Below, one piece after another: positions 43,780 through 54,310 of a DNA stretch of 64,000 nt. Source of the stretch: Marinomonas lutimaris (GTDB lineage: Bacteria; Pseudomonadota; Gammaproteobacteria; Pseudomonadales; Marinomonadaceae); NCBI RefSeq assembly GCF_019426345.1, contig NZ_JAHLLW010000008.1, positions 62,001 through 126,000 of the forward strand, in the 5' to 3' direction. The notes under the pieces were generated by a model that ran no database searches, was not told the origin of the DNA, and saw only the letters and a list, made by a program, of their open reading frames with translations. The position numbers and the translations under genes were made by a program. Each line of letters opens with the position of its first letter. Positions within the stretch are counted from its first letter, which is position 1.

Positions 43780-44777
43780 TACACCGAACCGTTTGTGCTA
43801 ATGATAAATAAATAAACGCCATAAGAAGCAATCAGCGGTATACCTACCCATCGAGGGATGCTGTTGTTCTTCGTTCTTTTGAAGATGAAAATGGCAAGAG
43901 CAAGAGCGACGGTTAAGCCTAATACCCAAGGGAAGTCTCGGCTTGTTACGCTTCCATCAATTAATCCTGGTGCAATTAAGCCCGGTAGAGGAAGTACAGT
44001 TGCCAAGTTGAAGATGTTTGACCCTAAGATGTTACCAATTGCTATGTCGTGATGACCTTTTCGTACGCTGCTAACTGAAGCTGCAAGCTCTGGTAAGCTG
44101 GTTCCGACAGCAACGATAGTAAGGCCTATAACCAATTCGCTTACGCCTAAAGCGGTCGCTATGCCAATTGCTCCCCAAACAAGTAATTTTGAGCTACCTA
44201 TTAAGACAGCAAGACCAATAAAGGCAATCAACAAAGATTTGCCAATAGAAGAGCCATCATCTTCGGGAAGGTCTGCTTTTAAATCATTTTCTAAATCTTT
44301 ACTGCCTTTCAATAAAATCACCAAAATAATGATAAAAGCAGCAATTAATATGATTCCATCCCATACGCCAAGGGTCTGATCAAACAGTAAAAATCCTGCT
44401 AGCAGTGTGATTGCCAATACAAGAGGGACTTCTTTTGATGATAGGCCCGACGCTATTGGGATCGAGGAGAATAACAATGTGATACCGAAGACAAGAGCGA
44501 TATTAGCAATGTTAGATCCGAGGACGTTGCCGACGGCAATTTCAGGGGCGTTATCCAGTGCGGCAATGGCTGAAACGACCATTTCTGGTGCTGATGTGCC
44601 GAACGCGACTAATGTAATGCCTATTATCATTGGATTAACATTTAGTTTCTCTGCTACAAGTGCAGAGTGTTCTATAAATTTGTCGGAACTCATTACGAGT
44701 AAAATTAAGCCTAGAATTAGGGCGATTGAAAACAACAGCATGGTATTGATATTACTCATAGATACAGGGAGTACCAT
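43779..44777 (-). CDS. yrbG: Calcium/sodium antiporter, YrbG-like
   Basis: A 332-residue member of the CaCA family with about ten membrane helices. The two internally repeated alpha motifs are present: LVAFGTSAPEMVVSAIAAL, NVLGSNIANIALVFG in the first half and VAVGTSLPELAASVSSV, NILGSNIFNLATVL in the second. The ATG at 44777 is used; another at 44759 is equally possible. It heads the lpt operon and is divergent from mlaF. kdsD and kdsC, which follow yrbG in E. coli, are not here. Confidence 0.9.
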   Translation of the reverse strand: MVLPVSMSNINTMLLFSIALILGLILLVMSSDKFIEHSALVAEKLNVNPMIIGITLVAFGTSAPEMVVSAIAALDNAPEIAVGNVLGSNIANIALVFGITLLFSSIPIASGLSSKEVPLVLAITLLAGFLLFDQTLGVWDGIILIAAFIIILVILLKGSKDLENDLKADLPEDDGSSIGKSLLIAFIGLAVLIGSSKLLVWGAIGIATALGVSELVIGLTIVAVGTSLPELAASVSSVRKGHHDIAIGNILGSNIFNLATVLPLPGLIAPGLIDGSVTSRDFPWVLGLTVALALAIFIFKRTKNNSIPRWVGIPLIASYGVYLFIISTNGSV

Positions 44778-44904
44778 TTAATGAGGTTTGACGTTGAAAT
44801 TCAAGGCTTGATCTTATAAACAAAATGGATTTGGCTGTGTCGCGATTTTATTTATCGGGGGGCGATGTTAGTATCTGGCAATATTTTATAGGGATTAAAA
44901 AGGT

Positions 44905-45705
44905 GTGTCAGTGGTAGATGCTTATATAAAAGTCCAAAATGTTAGTTTTTCAAGGGGGGAGCGGTCTATTTATGAGAACGTTTCCCTTACTATTCCACGA
45001 GGTAAAATTACTGCGGTAATGGGGCCTAGTGGAACAGGAAAAACGACGCTGCTGCGTTTGATTGCGGCACAGCTTGCGCCAGATTCGGGCAAGATTTTAG
45101 TGGATGGTCAAGACGTTCATGCCTTGTCTCGCTCCGAACTTTATAAGGTGCGAAAGAAAATGGGCATGCTTTTCCAAAGTGGTGCTTTATTTAGTGATAT
45201 GACCGTTGCTGAGAATATTGCTTTTCCAATGGAGGAGCACACTAAGTACGATGCAAAGAAAATCGCGGATATTGTGGCTGATAAGCTTTACAGCGTTGGT
45301 TTGCGAGGTGCTGTTAATTTGATGCCATCGGAATTGTCTGGCGGTATGGCTCGTCGTGTTGCTTTGGCTCGCGCGATTGCTTTAGATCCAGAGCTTGTTA
45401 TGTACGATGAACCTTTTACTGGACAAGATCCAATATCGAAAGGGGTTCTTGTGAAGTTGATTCGTCAGCTTAATGATTCTGCACATATCACGTCGGTTCT
45501 TGTTTCTCATGATGTTGAAGAGTCTCTTTCTATCGCTGATCATGTTTGTATTTTGGCTGGTGGGCGGGTTATAGCTGAAGGTTCTGCTGATGAGATTCGA
45601 GCATCTGATGATCCAGAGGTAAAACAATTTCTGAACGGTGAGCCTGATGGTCCTGTTCCCTTTCATTATCCAGAAGAAGATGTCTCTGGCAGGGTGGCGT
45701 TATGA
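44905..45705 (+). CDS. mlaF: Phospholipid transport ATPase MlaF
   Basis: A 266-residue ABC ATPase: Walker A GPSGTGKTTLL, signature LSGGMARRVALARA, Walker B LVMYDEPFTGQDP, His switch in VLVSHDVEES. It drives the MlaFEDB inner-membrane complex that maintains outer-membrane lipid asymmetry. The start may be the GTG at 44905 or another GTG two codons on, which is better spaced from AAAGG. It overlaps mlaE by 4 bases. Confidence 0.93.
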   Translation: MSVVDAYIKVQNVSFSRGERSIYENVSLTIPRGKITAVMGPSGTGKTTLLRLIAAQLAPDSGKILVDGQDVHALSRSELYKVRKKMGMLFQSGALFSDMTVAENIAFPMEEHTKYDAKKIADIVADKLYSVGLRGAVNLMPSELSGGMARRVALARAIALDPELVMYDEPFTGQDPISKGVLVKLIRQLNDSAHITSVLVSHDVEESLSIADHVCILAGGRVIAEGSADEIRASDDPEVKQFLNGEPDGPVPFHYPEEDVSGRVAL

Positions 45706-46484
45706 AAAGTATTGGATTGTTAGGGGCGTCGCTGCTGGATTGGCTTGAAGCGGTTGGCCGGGCTGGAATATTTCTAGTGCAAAGTATTTTTAGATTGCCG
45801 GTACGCTTTAAGGAGTCCGTTAATTTATTAGTGAAGCAGCTTTACTCTGTTGGTGTGTTGTCTCTTGTTATTATTATTGTTTCTGGTGCTTTTATTGGCA
45901 TGGTGCTGTCACTTCAAGGTTACAGCATTCTCGCTAAGTTTGGCTCAGAAGAGGCCGTTGGTCAGTTGTTGGCGCTTTCTTTGTTGAGAGAGCTCTCTCC
46001 TGTAGTGACGGCGCTCTTATTTGCAGGTCGTGCTGGGTCTTCTTTGACTGCTGAAATTGGATTGATGAAAGCAACTGAGCAATTATCTAGTTTTGAGATG
46101 ATGGGGGTAGACCCGCTGAGACGAGTGATTGCGCCTCGCTTTATTGCTGGTGTGATTTGTTTGCCTATCTTGAGTTTGATTTTTTCTGCATCTGGTATCC
46201 TTGGTGGACATCTTGTGTCGGTCGAGTGGTTAGGTGTTTACGATGGTGCATTTTGGTCATCAATGCAGCAGTCCGTGTATTTTGATACTGATATTCTGAA
46301 TGGTCTTATTAAGGCGTTATGTTTTTCAGTGGTTGTTACTTGGATAGCAGTTTATCAAGGGTATGAGTGTGTTCCTACTTCTGAAGGGATTGGTAAGGCA
46401 ACCACTCGTACAGTGGTTTTAGGTTCATTGGCTATTTTGGCTTTAGATTTTGTATTAACCGCCGCTATGTTTGGGGATTTTTAG
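45702..46484 (+). CDS. mlaE: Phospholipid transport permease MlaE
   Basis: A 260-residue MlaE/YrbE family permease with about five membrane segments. The conserved GRAGSSLTAEIGLMKATEQLSS region lies near residue 108 and PRFIAGVICLPIL near 146. It is the transmembrane core of the Mla ABC transporter. It is coupled to mlaF by ATGA and followed one base after its stop by mlaD. Confidence 0.94.
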   Translation: MKSIGLLGASLLDWLEAVGRAGIFLVQSIFRLPVRFKESVNLLVKQLYSVGVLSLVIIIVSGAFIGMVLSLQGYSILAKFGSEEAVGQLLALSLLRELSPVVTALLFAGRAGSSLTAEIGLMKATEQLSSFEMMGVDPLRRVIAPRFIAGVICLPILSLIFSASGILGGHLVSVEWLGVYDGAFWSSMQQSVYFDTDILNGLIKALCFSVVVTWIAVYQGYECVPTSEGIGKATTRTVVLGSLAILALDFVLTAAMFGDF

Positions 46485-46485
46485 C

Positions 46486-46950
46486 ATGAGAAGTAAACGT
46501 TCAGAGTTGATGGTTGGGTGTTTTATTGTATTGGGCGTTGCAGCTCTTGTTTATTTGGCTGTTCAGGTTAGTGGTCTTGCTTTTTCAAGTAAGAAAGATA
46601 CTTATCAGGTCGTTGCTAGATTTGATGATATTGCTGGGCTAACAAGCCGGGCTAAAGTGTCTATTGCTGGTGTAGCAGTTGGTAATGTTGAGTCCATCAC
46701 GTTTGATAAGGACTTATATATGGCTTTAGTCACAATGAATATAGATTCAGACGTTAACAATATTCCTACAGATAGTTCTATTGCTGTTTTGACAAGTGGT
46801 TTGTTGGGCGAGAAATATCTGGGTATTTCTATTGGTGCTGATGATGAGATGCTTAAAAATGGCAGCGAGATTTATGACACTCAATCGGCTCTAGTTTTGG
46901 AGACTTTGATTAGTCAGTTTTTGTTCAAAGGTGGCGATTCGGAGAAGTAG
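46486..46950 (+). CDS. mlaD: Phospholipid-binding MCE protein MlaD
   Basis: The ATG at 46486 is used (154 residues); a TTG frame opening at 46471 lies inside mlaE. An N-terminal membrane anchor (about residues 8-27) is followed by one MCE domain, with FDDIAGLTSRAKVSIAGVAVG and LTSGLLGEKYLGIS. It forms a periplasmic hexameric ring on MlaFE. The C-terminal hydrophobic segment (VLETLISQFLF) needed for the central pore is present. Confidence 0.92.
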   Translation: MRSKRSELMVGCFIVLGVAALVYLAVQVSGLAFSSKKDTYQVVARFDDIAGLTSRAKVSIAGVAVGNVESITFDKDLYMALVTMNIDSDVNNIPTDSSIAVLTSGLLGEKYLGISIGADDEMLKNGSEIYDTQSALVLETLISQFLFKGGDSEK

Positions 46951-46953
46951 TAT

Positions 46954-47571
46954 ATGTCTAAGATTTTATCTGGTGTTATTTTTGTTTTTGCTTTGCTCGG
47001 CTCGGGTCTGACTTGGTCTAGCTCTGAAGGTGCAAGGGATGCCGTTATTAAAGTGGTAGATGCCTTTCGAACTGATATTGTCGCTGATAAGGCGGTATTG
47101 TCTAAAGATCCAGCTTTGTTAGAAGAACGAGTTGATAGTATTTTAACGAAAGTGGTCGATTTCGATGATTTTTCTAAAAAAGTGATGGGCAAATATTATC
47201 GAAGAGCGTCGCCTGAGCAGCGTACTCGCTTTGTTAATGTGACTAAAGATACCTTGTTGAAAACATACGGTACTTCTTTGCTTGAGCTTGATGCCGATCG
47301 AATTAAGGTTTTGCCTTTAGGCCCTCAAGGGAGTGGCAGGGAGACAAAGGTTGATGTTGATTTCCAAATGGAGGCTGGTGGTATGTTAAATATCAGTTTT
47401 TATATGGAAGAATCTAAAAAAGGTGTTTGGATGTTGAGTAATGTTGTAATTAATAATATCAACTTCGGCTTAACTTTTCGTAAGCAGTTTGGCGTTATGA
47501 TGCAGCAAAATAAAAACGATATTGACCTTGCTATCTCAGCCTGGAAAGAGTCTTTAGCTAAGAAGTCTTAA
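46954..47571 (+). CDS. mlaC: Phospholipid transport periplasmic protein MlaC
   Basis: A 205-residue protein with a signal peptide at about 1-22 and the Tol-Tol-Ttg2/MlaC fold: VVDFDDFSKKVMGKYYRRASPEQRTRF and W-M-L-S-N-V-V-I-N-N-I-N-F. It shuttles phospholipid between MlaA and MlaD. It ends the operon here; a terminator follows within 60 bases and no mlaB gene is found. Confidence 0.92.
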   Translation: MSKILSGVIFVFALLGSGLTWSSSEGARDAVIKVVDAFRTDIVADKAVLSKDPALLEERVDSILTKVVDFDDFSKKVMGKYYRRASPEQRTRFVNVTKDTLLKTYGTSLLELDADRIKVLPLGPQGSGRETKVDVDFQMEAGGMLNISFYMEESKKGVWMLSNVVINNINFGLTFRKQFGVMMQQNKNDIDLAISAWKESLAKKS

Positions 47572-47604
47572 TTTAGGCGTTATTGTTTTGCAACGATATA
47601 GAAT

Positions 47605-47627
47605 CCGAATCCATTAAGTGGGTTCGG
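47605..47627 (+). terminator. Terminator of the mla operon
   Basis: The 8-bp stem CCGAATCC/GGGTTCGG (one T-G pair, 7-base loop) is followed by GTTTTTT. It lies 33 bases after mlaC. Confidence 0.75.
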
Positions 47628-47782
47628 GTTTTTTGCTTTTTAGGCTCTGAGCATTGTCAGTCTTGATTAAAATCTTAGAAAACAAGTGGTTTTTTATTCA
47701 GAGTTGGGCATAGAGGTGTTAAGTAGTTGGCTGTACTCATGTAGAATAGTGAGATCAAGCATATTTATCTATTGGAGCGACT

Positions 47783-48019
47783 GTGAACGCAGGTGAAGTT
47801 AAAGCACTTTTAGAATCCTCTATCCGTAACTGTGAAGTGGTTGCCGAGGGAGAAGGTTGTAATTTTCAAGTAGTTGTAGTGACAAGTGAATTTGAAGGCC
47901 TGTCTACAGTTAAGAGGCAGCAGCTTGTATATTCACATCTTCAAGAAGCTATTTCTAGTGGCGCTATTCACGCCGTTACAATGAAAACCTATACGCCAGA
48001 ACAAATAAGCAAGCTATAA
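47783..48019 (+). CDS. ibaG: BolA-family protein IbaG
   Basis: A 78-residue BolA-like protein starting at GTG with GGAG upstream. The BolA fold includes C-E-V-V-A-E-G-E-G-C-N-F-Q-V-V-V-V, the class II loop and the helix STVKRQQLVYSHLQEAI; the conserved His in AIHAVTMKTYTPEQ is there. IbaG links to iron-sulfur handling and acid stress through monothiol glutaredoxin. It sits directly upstream of murA, the usual order. Confidence 0.9.
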   Translation: MNAGEVKALLESSIRNCEVVAEGEGCNFQVVVVTSEFEGLSTVKRQQLVYSHLQEAISSGAIHAVTMKTYTPEQISKL

Positions 48020-48031
48020 AAGCTATTATAA

Positions 48032-49306
<1,275 letters not shown>

Positions 49307-49307
49307 T

Positions 49308-49952
49308 ATGAGTAAAACATTAACGATTGCGCTGTCGAAAGGGCGCATTCTTGGTGAAACTTTACCGCTTTTAGAAAAAGCGAATATTGTTCCAGTTGAA
49401 GATATTAGTAAAAGCCGAAAATTAATATTCGACACAAACCATGAACATATTAAGTTGGTGATTTTGCGCGCGACTGACGTACCAACTTATGTAGACCATG
49501 GTGTGGCAGATTTTGGTGTTGCTGGTAAAGATGTGTTGATGGAAGCGTCTACTAAAAACCTTTATGAGCTACTAGACCTCAAAATAGCAAAATGTCGTTT
49601 GATGACGGCTGGCGTTGTTGGTCAACCTTTGCCAAATAGGCGTTTGAAAGTAGCCTCTAAGTTTATTAAAACGGCAAAAGCGTATTTTGCTGAGCAAGGT
49701 ATTCAGGCTGATGTGATTAAGCTATACGGTGCTATGGAATTGGCACCTATCATGGGCTTGGCAGATCTTATTGTAGATATCGTCGATACTGGCAATACGC
49801 TAAAAGCAAATGGTCTTGAGGCTCGTGAATTGATTGCGCCAATCAGTACCCGTTTGGTGGTCAATAAAGCGGCTTATAAAACGAAGTATTCTGAAATCGA
49901 GCCTATCCTAGAAATGATACGTCGTGCGGTTGAAGATAACGAGGGTAAGTAA
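49308..49952 (+). CDS. hisG: ATP phosphoribosyltransferase, short form
   Basis: A 214-residue HisG of the short (HisGS) class, lacking the C-terminal histidine-binding domain. It must partner with HisZ, not in this window. Key segments are [29 protein letters not shown] and the PRPP loop in [17 protein letters not shown]. It catalyses the first step of histidine synthesis. It is followed without a gap by hisD. Confidence 0.95.
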   Translation: MSKTLTIALSKGRILGETLPLLEKANIVPVEDISKSRKLIFDTNHEHIKLVILRATDVPTYVDHGVADFGVAGKDVLMEASTKNLYELLDLKIAKCRLMTAGVVGQPLPNRRLKVASKFIKTAKAYFAEQGIQADVIKLYGAMELAPIMGLADLIVDIVDTGNTLKANGLEARELIAPISTRLVVNKAAYKTKYSEIEPILEMIRRAVEDNEGK

Positions 49953-51263
49953 TTGAACCTGAATATTCGAGAATTCTCTTCTAGCTCTGATGGTTTTCGC
50001 TCTGAGTTAGAATCTTTGCTTGCATGGGACTCAGTGTCTGATGCTGGTGTGCAAAAAGCTGTAGCAGATATTGTTGAGCAAGTTCGTCTTAATGGTGACT
50101 CTGCAGTAATTGAGTTTACAAACCGTTTTGATCGTCGACAGGTTGATTCTTCTAAAGAGCTTGAAATCTCTCGTGAAGAATTGGCTTTGGCAAAAGGTCG
50201 CGTCAGCGCGGAGCTGGTTGCTAGTTTGGAAGCGGCTGCAAAACGTGTGCATGATTATCATGAGCGTCAAAAACAGCCTTCTTGGCAATATCAAGAAAAT
50301 GACGGCACAGTGCTTGGTCAAAAAGTTACGCCTTTAGATCGTGTTGGTGTTTATGTGCCAGGCGGTAAAGCAGCCTATCCTTCATCTGTATTGATGAACG
50401 TAATGCCTGCTAAAGTAGCTGGCGTTGGCGAAATTATCATGGTGGTTCCAACGCCTGATGGTTTGGTTAATGATATCGTTTTGGCGGCGGCTTATATTGC
50501 TGGTGTGGATCGTGTGTTCACTATCGGTGGTGCACAGGCTGTCGCGGCTTTGGCTTATGGTACAGAAACGATTCCCAAGGTCGATAAAATTGTCGGTCCT
50601 GGCAACATATACGTGGCCACAGCTAAAAAAATGGTATTTGGTGTTGTTGGTATCGACATGATCGCCGGACCTTCTGAGATTTTGGTTGTTTGTGATGGTA
50701 AGACGGATCCAGATTGGATTGCTATGGATTTGTTCTCTCAGGCAGAGCATGATGAAGATGCTCAATCTATTTTAATTTCTCCTGACTTGGCTTTTATTAA
50801 AAATGTAAAAGCTTCCATGGAGCGTTTGATTGAAACGCAAAGTCGTAAAGATATTATTAAGGCGTCTTTGGAAGGTCGTGGTGCTTTTATCCATGTTGAA
50901 AATATGGATGAAGCTATGGATATTGCGAACATTGTTGCTGCTGAGCACCTTGAGTTATCGATCGATGAGCCTGAGAAGTGGGCCGAAAAAATTCGTCACG
51001 CTGGTGCTATTTTTATGGGTCGCCATACGCCGGAAGCATTGGGTGATTATTGTGCAGGACCTAACCATGTTTTGCCAACGTCTGGTACGGCAAGGTTTTC
51101 ATCTCCTTTGGGGGTTTATGACTTCCAAAAGCGTAGCTCTTTGATTTATTGCTCGCCTGAAGGGGCAAGTGAATTGGCGAAAATTGCTTCTCCTTTGGCT
51201 CGTGGAGAGTCTTTGGAAGCGCACGCTATGTCGGCTGAATACCGTATTCTGAAGGATGCTTAA
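49953..51263 (+). CDS. hisD: Histidinol dehydrogenase
   Basis: A 436-residue HisD starting at TTG behind GAGGGTAAG. Signatures are [20 protein letters not shown], the [13 protein letters not shown] region, [20 protein letters not shown] and SQAEHDE with the zinc-binding and catalytic residues, and the late H in GPNHVLPT. It oxidises histidinol to histidine in two NAD-dependent steps. The TAATG overlap couples it to the next gene. Confidence 0.95.
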   Translation: MNLNIREFSSSSDGFRSELESLLAWDSVSDAGVQKAVADIVEQVRLNGDSAVIEFTNRFDRRQVDSSKELEISREELALAKGRVSAELVASLEAAAKRVHDYHERQKQPSWQYQENDGTVLGQKVTPLDRVGVYVPGGKAAYPSSVLMNVMPAKVAGVGEIIMVVPTPDGLVNDIVLAAAYIAGVDRVFTIGGAQAVAALAYGTETIPKVDKIVGPGNIYVATAKKMVFGVVGIDMIAGPSEILVVCDGKTDPDWIAMDLFSQAEHDEDAQSILISPDLAFIKNVKASMERLIETQSRKDIIKASLEGRGAFIHVENMDEAMDIANIVAAEHLELSIDEPEKWAEKIRHAGAIFMGRHTPEALGDYCAGPNHVLPTSGTARFSSPLGVYDFQKRSSLIYCSPEGASELAKIASPLARGESLEAHAMSAEYRILKDA

Positions 51264-51814
51264 TGGCGAATAATTCTTCGCACCCAGCGGCGCTTTACAA
51301 GCTGCGAAAGGTAACGCGCATTTCTGCGTTGGTTATTTTGCTTTTGGTTGTGGTTGGGTTCTTTATGCCAGCGGATTATCGGGTGGAGCGTAGTGTTGTT
51401 ATTAACGCTCCTCGCGATGTGGTTTATCAAGATATCCTTCAAGGAGATCGTTTACCAGATTGGATGTTTGTGCAAGATGGTAAAGTTGCTTCATTTGGTG
51501 GTGTTTTGGGGAAGGGTGATTCCGTAGCTTTGGTTTATGATAAAACAGCCGACCAAGGGCTTTTGTCTGTGATTGAGTCATCAGAATCTGTTATTCGGTT
51601 TGATGTTCGTCCTAAGCCAAAGGTAAATCTAGTTCATAATGAAATTGTATTGCAAGAAAATGAAGGTAGTACAGTGGTTAAATGGACTATTGAAGGGAAT
51701 CTTAGTGCTGGTTTGTTGAGCCCTTACCTTGCTATGTTTGCAAACAATATTGCGGGTAGTAATTTTGAGCGCAGTTTGCAGAAGCTAAAAGAGCAAGTTG
51801 AGCTTCTGCACTAG
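51263..51814 (+). CDS. Membrane-anchored SRPBCC (START-like) protein
   Basis: A 183-residue protein with one N-terminal membrane helix (about residues 19-36, LVILLLVVVGFFM) and a polyketide-cyclase/SRPBCC domain: YRVERSVVINAPRDVVYQDI, then T-V-V-K-W-T-I-E-G-N. Such domains bind hydrophobic ligands in a helix-grip cavity. It is tightly coupled to hisD by a shared base (TAATG), but a histidine role is not expected. Function is unknown. Confidence 0.75.
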   Translation: MANNSSHPAALYKLRKVTRISALVILLLVVVGFFMPADYRVERSVVINAPRDVVYQDILQGDRLPDWMFVQDGKVASFGGVLGKGDSVALVYDKTADQGLLSVIESSESVIRFDVRPKPKVNLVHNEIVLQENEGSTVVKWTIEGNLSAGLLSPYLAMFANNIAGSNFERSLQKLKEQVELLH

Positions 51815-51831
51815 CAATTATAAATGATGTG

Positions 51832-52884
51832 TTAATAGTTGATGCGCTGCATAGTGGGTTGTTTTTCTAGCATGATATTGGTCTGATAGGATTGCTGCCC
51901 ACGAATACCGACTAGAGAGATATTTGTTCCAGGTTTTAGAGATGCGATTAAGTGTCTTATCTGAAATGGATCTTCACTTGGCGTATTGTTAATTTCAAGA
52001 ATAATATCTCCCACTTCTATGCCAGCTTTCTCTGCTGGGCTTTCTTTTGTTATATCGCTTACTAGTAGTCCATGTTCTGATGGTAGTAGTAAGTTTTCTG
52101 CTAGTGTCTTAGTGATTTTTTGAGCATCCATTCCTAAATATCCTCTTACTACTTCGCCGTGTTTTATAATGTCAGTCATCACATCAAGAGCGTCGTCAAT
52201 CGGTGTTGCAAAGCCTATTCCCTGAGAGCCTCCAGTGCTTGAGTAAATTGCAGAGCTGATGCCAATGAGTTCGCCTCTCAGGTTAACTAAAGCGCCACCT
52301 GAATTTCCAGGGTTTATTGCTGCGTCAGTTTGTAGGAAGTTCTCATAAGTGTTAAGACCTATGCTGTTTCGGCCTTTTGCGCTAATGATGCCAGCGGTGA
52401 CTGTTTGGCCGATCCCGAATGGATTTCCTATGGCGAGGATTTGATCTCCAATAGATATCTCGTCACTGTTACCCATTTTTATGTTGGGCAGGTTGGGCAG
52501 ATCTATTTTTAAAACGGCTAAGTCGGTTGATGGGTCTGAGCCAATTAGCTTTGCTTCAACGCGTCTGTCATCGTTAAGAGCGATAACAATGCTTTGTGCA
52601 TTTTGAATGACATGGTGATTGGTCAGGATGAAGCCATCTTTTGTGGCAATTACGCCGGAGCCTAAGTTGATGCTGTGTTTTGCGGTATTTAAGTCGTTTA
52701 GGCCTTTTTGTTGTAGGACTTGGGTATAGATATTAACAACAGAAGGGGTGGCGATTTTGACTGGTGTTGAGTAGCTTGAAAGTGAGGTTTTTTGTTTCTC
52801 CTGTATAAGTAATACGGCTAGGCCTATACAAGTGCCAGCGAGAATAGCGATAATGATTGGTATCCAGTAATTTTTTTGATTCAT
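51832..52884 (-). CDS. degS: Periplasmic S1C serine protease, DegS/AlgW type
   Basis: A 350-residue protein with an N-terminal membrane anchor (about residues 7-27), a trypsin-like domain and one PDZ domain (about 245-335). The triad is His in LTNHHVIQN, Asp in STDLAVLKI, and Ser in NPGNSGGALVN. One PDZ and a membrane anchor fit DegS/AlgW, which start the envelope stress cascade by cutting the anti-sigma factor RseA/MucA. It is divergent from the Nif3-like gene 18 bases away and faces the SRPBCC gene, as in Pseudomonas algW context. Confidence 0.88.
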   Translation of the reverse strand: MNQKNYWIPIIIAILAGTCIGLAVLLIQEKQKTSLSSYSTPVKIATPSVVNIYTQVLQQKGLNDLNTAKHSINLGSGVIATKDGFILTNHHVIQNAQSIVIALNDDRRVEAKLIGSDPSTDLAVLKIDLPNLPNIKMGNSDEISIGDQILAIGNPFGIGQTVTAGIISAKGRNSIGLNTYENFLQTDAAINPGNSGGALVNLRGELIGISSAIYSSTGGSQGIGFATPIDDALDVMTDIIKHGEVVRGYLGMDAQKITKTLAENLLLPSEHGLLVSDITKESPAEKAGIEVGDIILEINNTPSEDPFQIRHLIASLKPGTNISLVGIRGQQSYQTNIMLEKQPTMQRINY

Positions 52885-52902
52885 AAGGTATAAGGAGTTG
52901 TT

Positions 52903-53664
52903 TTGCTACGCAGTGAATTTGAGTTATTGCTTAATAAGACATTAAGTCCAAGTCGTTTCAAGGATTATGCGCCCAATGGTTTGCAGGTGGAAGGAAAAAA
53001 AGAGATTAACCGCGTGGTGACTGGGGTAACTGCTAGTCAGGCGTTAATTGATGCTGCCATCGAGTATAAAGCGGACGCTATCTTTGTGCATCATGGCTAT
53101 TTCTGGAAGAATGAGGATCCACGGATTGTTGGTATGAAATATCGACGCATTTCTTCTTTGATTAAAAATGACATCAATTTATATGGCTACCATTTGCCTT
53201 TGGATGCCCATCCTGTGTTGGGCAACAATGCTGGATTGGCTGATGCAATAGGGCTTTTAAATCGTTCCAGTTTACAATTTGGTGTGCCTATAGAAGAGTC
53301 TATTGGTGTTGTTGGGGAATTGAGTGAGCCGGTTTCGGCGGTTGTATTTCAAAAGATGGTCGAAGCTGCGGTAGAGCGAGATATACTTTTTGAACGCGTG
53401 AATGATCAACCTATTTGTCGTGTTGCATTGTGTACGGGTGGCGCGCAGAGTTATATAGAGCAAGCGGTAGCCGTTGGTGCAGATGTGTTTATCACTGGTG
53501 AAGTTTCTGAGCAGACAATTCACATTGCGCGTGAGATGGATATTCATTTCATTGCCGCGGGGCATCATGCAACTGAGCGCTTTGGTGCTAGATCTATGGC
53601 TGCGTATTTATCAGATGAGTGTGGTCTTGATGCGGTTTTTATTGATGTGGACAATCCAGCTTAG
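52903..53664 (+). CDS. Nif3-like dinuclear metal-centre protein (YbgI family)
   Basis: A 253-residue Nif3 family hexameric protein. TTG at 52903 is the start, with AAGGAG six bases upstream and the family-typical opening L-L-N-K-T-L-S-P. Metal-binding residues are in IFVHHGYFW, YHLPLDAHP, the late HHATERFGARS. It was once named GTP cyclohydrolase 1 type 2, but its activity is not settled. It shares a short divergent promoter with degS. Confidence 0.88.
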   Translation: MLRSEFELLLNKTLSPSRFKDYAPNGLQVEGKKEINRVVTGVTASQALIDAAIEYKADAIFVHHGYFWKNEDPRIVGMKYRRISSLIKNDINLYGYHLPLDAHPVLGNNAGLADAIGLLNRSSLQFGVPIEESIGVVGELSEPVSAVVFQKMVEAAVERDILFERVNDQPICRVALCTGGAQSYIEQAVAVGADVFITGEVSEQTIHIAREMDIHFIAAGHHATERFGARSMAAYLSDECGLDAVFIDVDNPA

Positions 53665-53684
53665 TGGTGGCGCTGACTAGATAT

Positions 53685-53714
53685 AAAAACGGGCTTTTAA
53701 AAAGCCCGTTTTTA
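53685..53714. terminator. Bidirectional terminator
   Basis: A near-perfect palindrome, AAAAACGGGCTTTT and its complement, lies between the convergent Nif3-like gene and zapG, with T-runs on both strands. Confidence 0.88.
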
Positions 53715-53730
53715 TTAATTTGTTTTCTTG

Positions 53731-54183
53731 TTAGATGGTTCGTTTAGGCTCGATATCGATATTTCTTTCATCAAAACCAAATGTTTCACTTAGCATGCCT
53801 GGCTCTTTATCTTTTTTTAGAGCGTAATCTCGCGGTGGTTCTGTGAAAGTGTGTTCTTCAGTTGTGTCTGCGTTGTTTGTTGTGCTTTTTTCGACTTTTA
53901 TGTTGCTTAATTGACTTGCGTTATCGGCAAGAGAGTTTCTTAAGTCGGCCAAGCGTTTTTCGACGGACATTAGTTGTTCATTACTGTCTGTGAAGAAGTT
54001 GTCGATAATGACTTGTTTGCTGTCTAATTCCTGCTGTAGCGATTTCATAGTGATGATGTTTGAGCTTGAATCAGCTTTCTTGCTGTTATTTTTTGCACTG
54101 TAGCTTTTAAGAGCAAGTGTAGCGACACAGCCAATAATAATGCCGGTAATAAAGATAATAATATTGAATTCTTCTAAGTTCAT
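53731..54183 (-). CDS. zapG: ZapG/YhcB (DUF1043) inner-membrane protein
   Basis: The ATG at 54183 is used because GGAG lies just upstream; an ATG four codons earlier is less well placed. The 150-residue product has one N-terminal membrane helix (about residues 6-24, IIIFITGIIIGCVATLAL) and a helical cytoplasmic domain (LQQELDSKQVIIDNFFTDS). This is the YhcB pattern: the protein links cell-envelope growth and division. It is next to zapE and degS, as usual. Confidence 0.85.
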   Translation of the reverse strand: MNLEEFNIIIFITGIIIGCVATLALKSYSAKNNSKKADSSSNIITMKSLQQELDSKQVIIDNFFTDSNEQLMSVEKRLADLRNSLADNASQLSNIKVEKSTTNNADTTEEHTFTEPPRDYALKKDKEPGMLSETFGFDERNIDIEPKRTI

Positions 54184-54310
54184 GACTTTCTCCAAAAAAC
54201 AGATAATCCATTATAGCGAAACCACCCCTACGATAACAGCTTGATAGGTGTTGTTTAAGATGCAATTTGCTAGAATACTCATAATTTACTAATCGAACGA
54301 AAGAGCGGCG

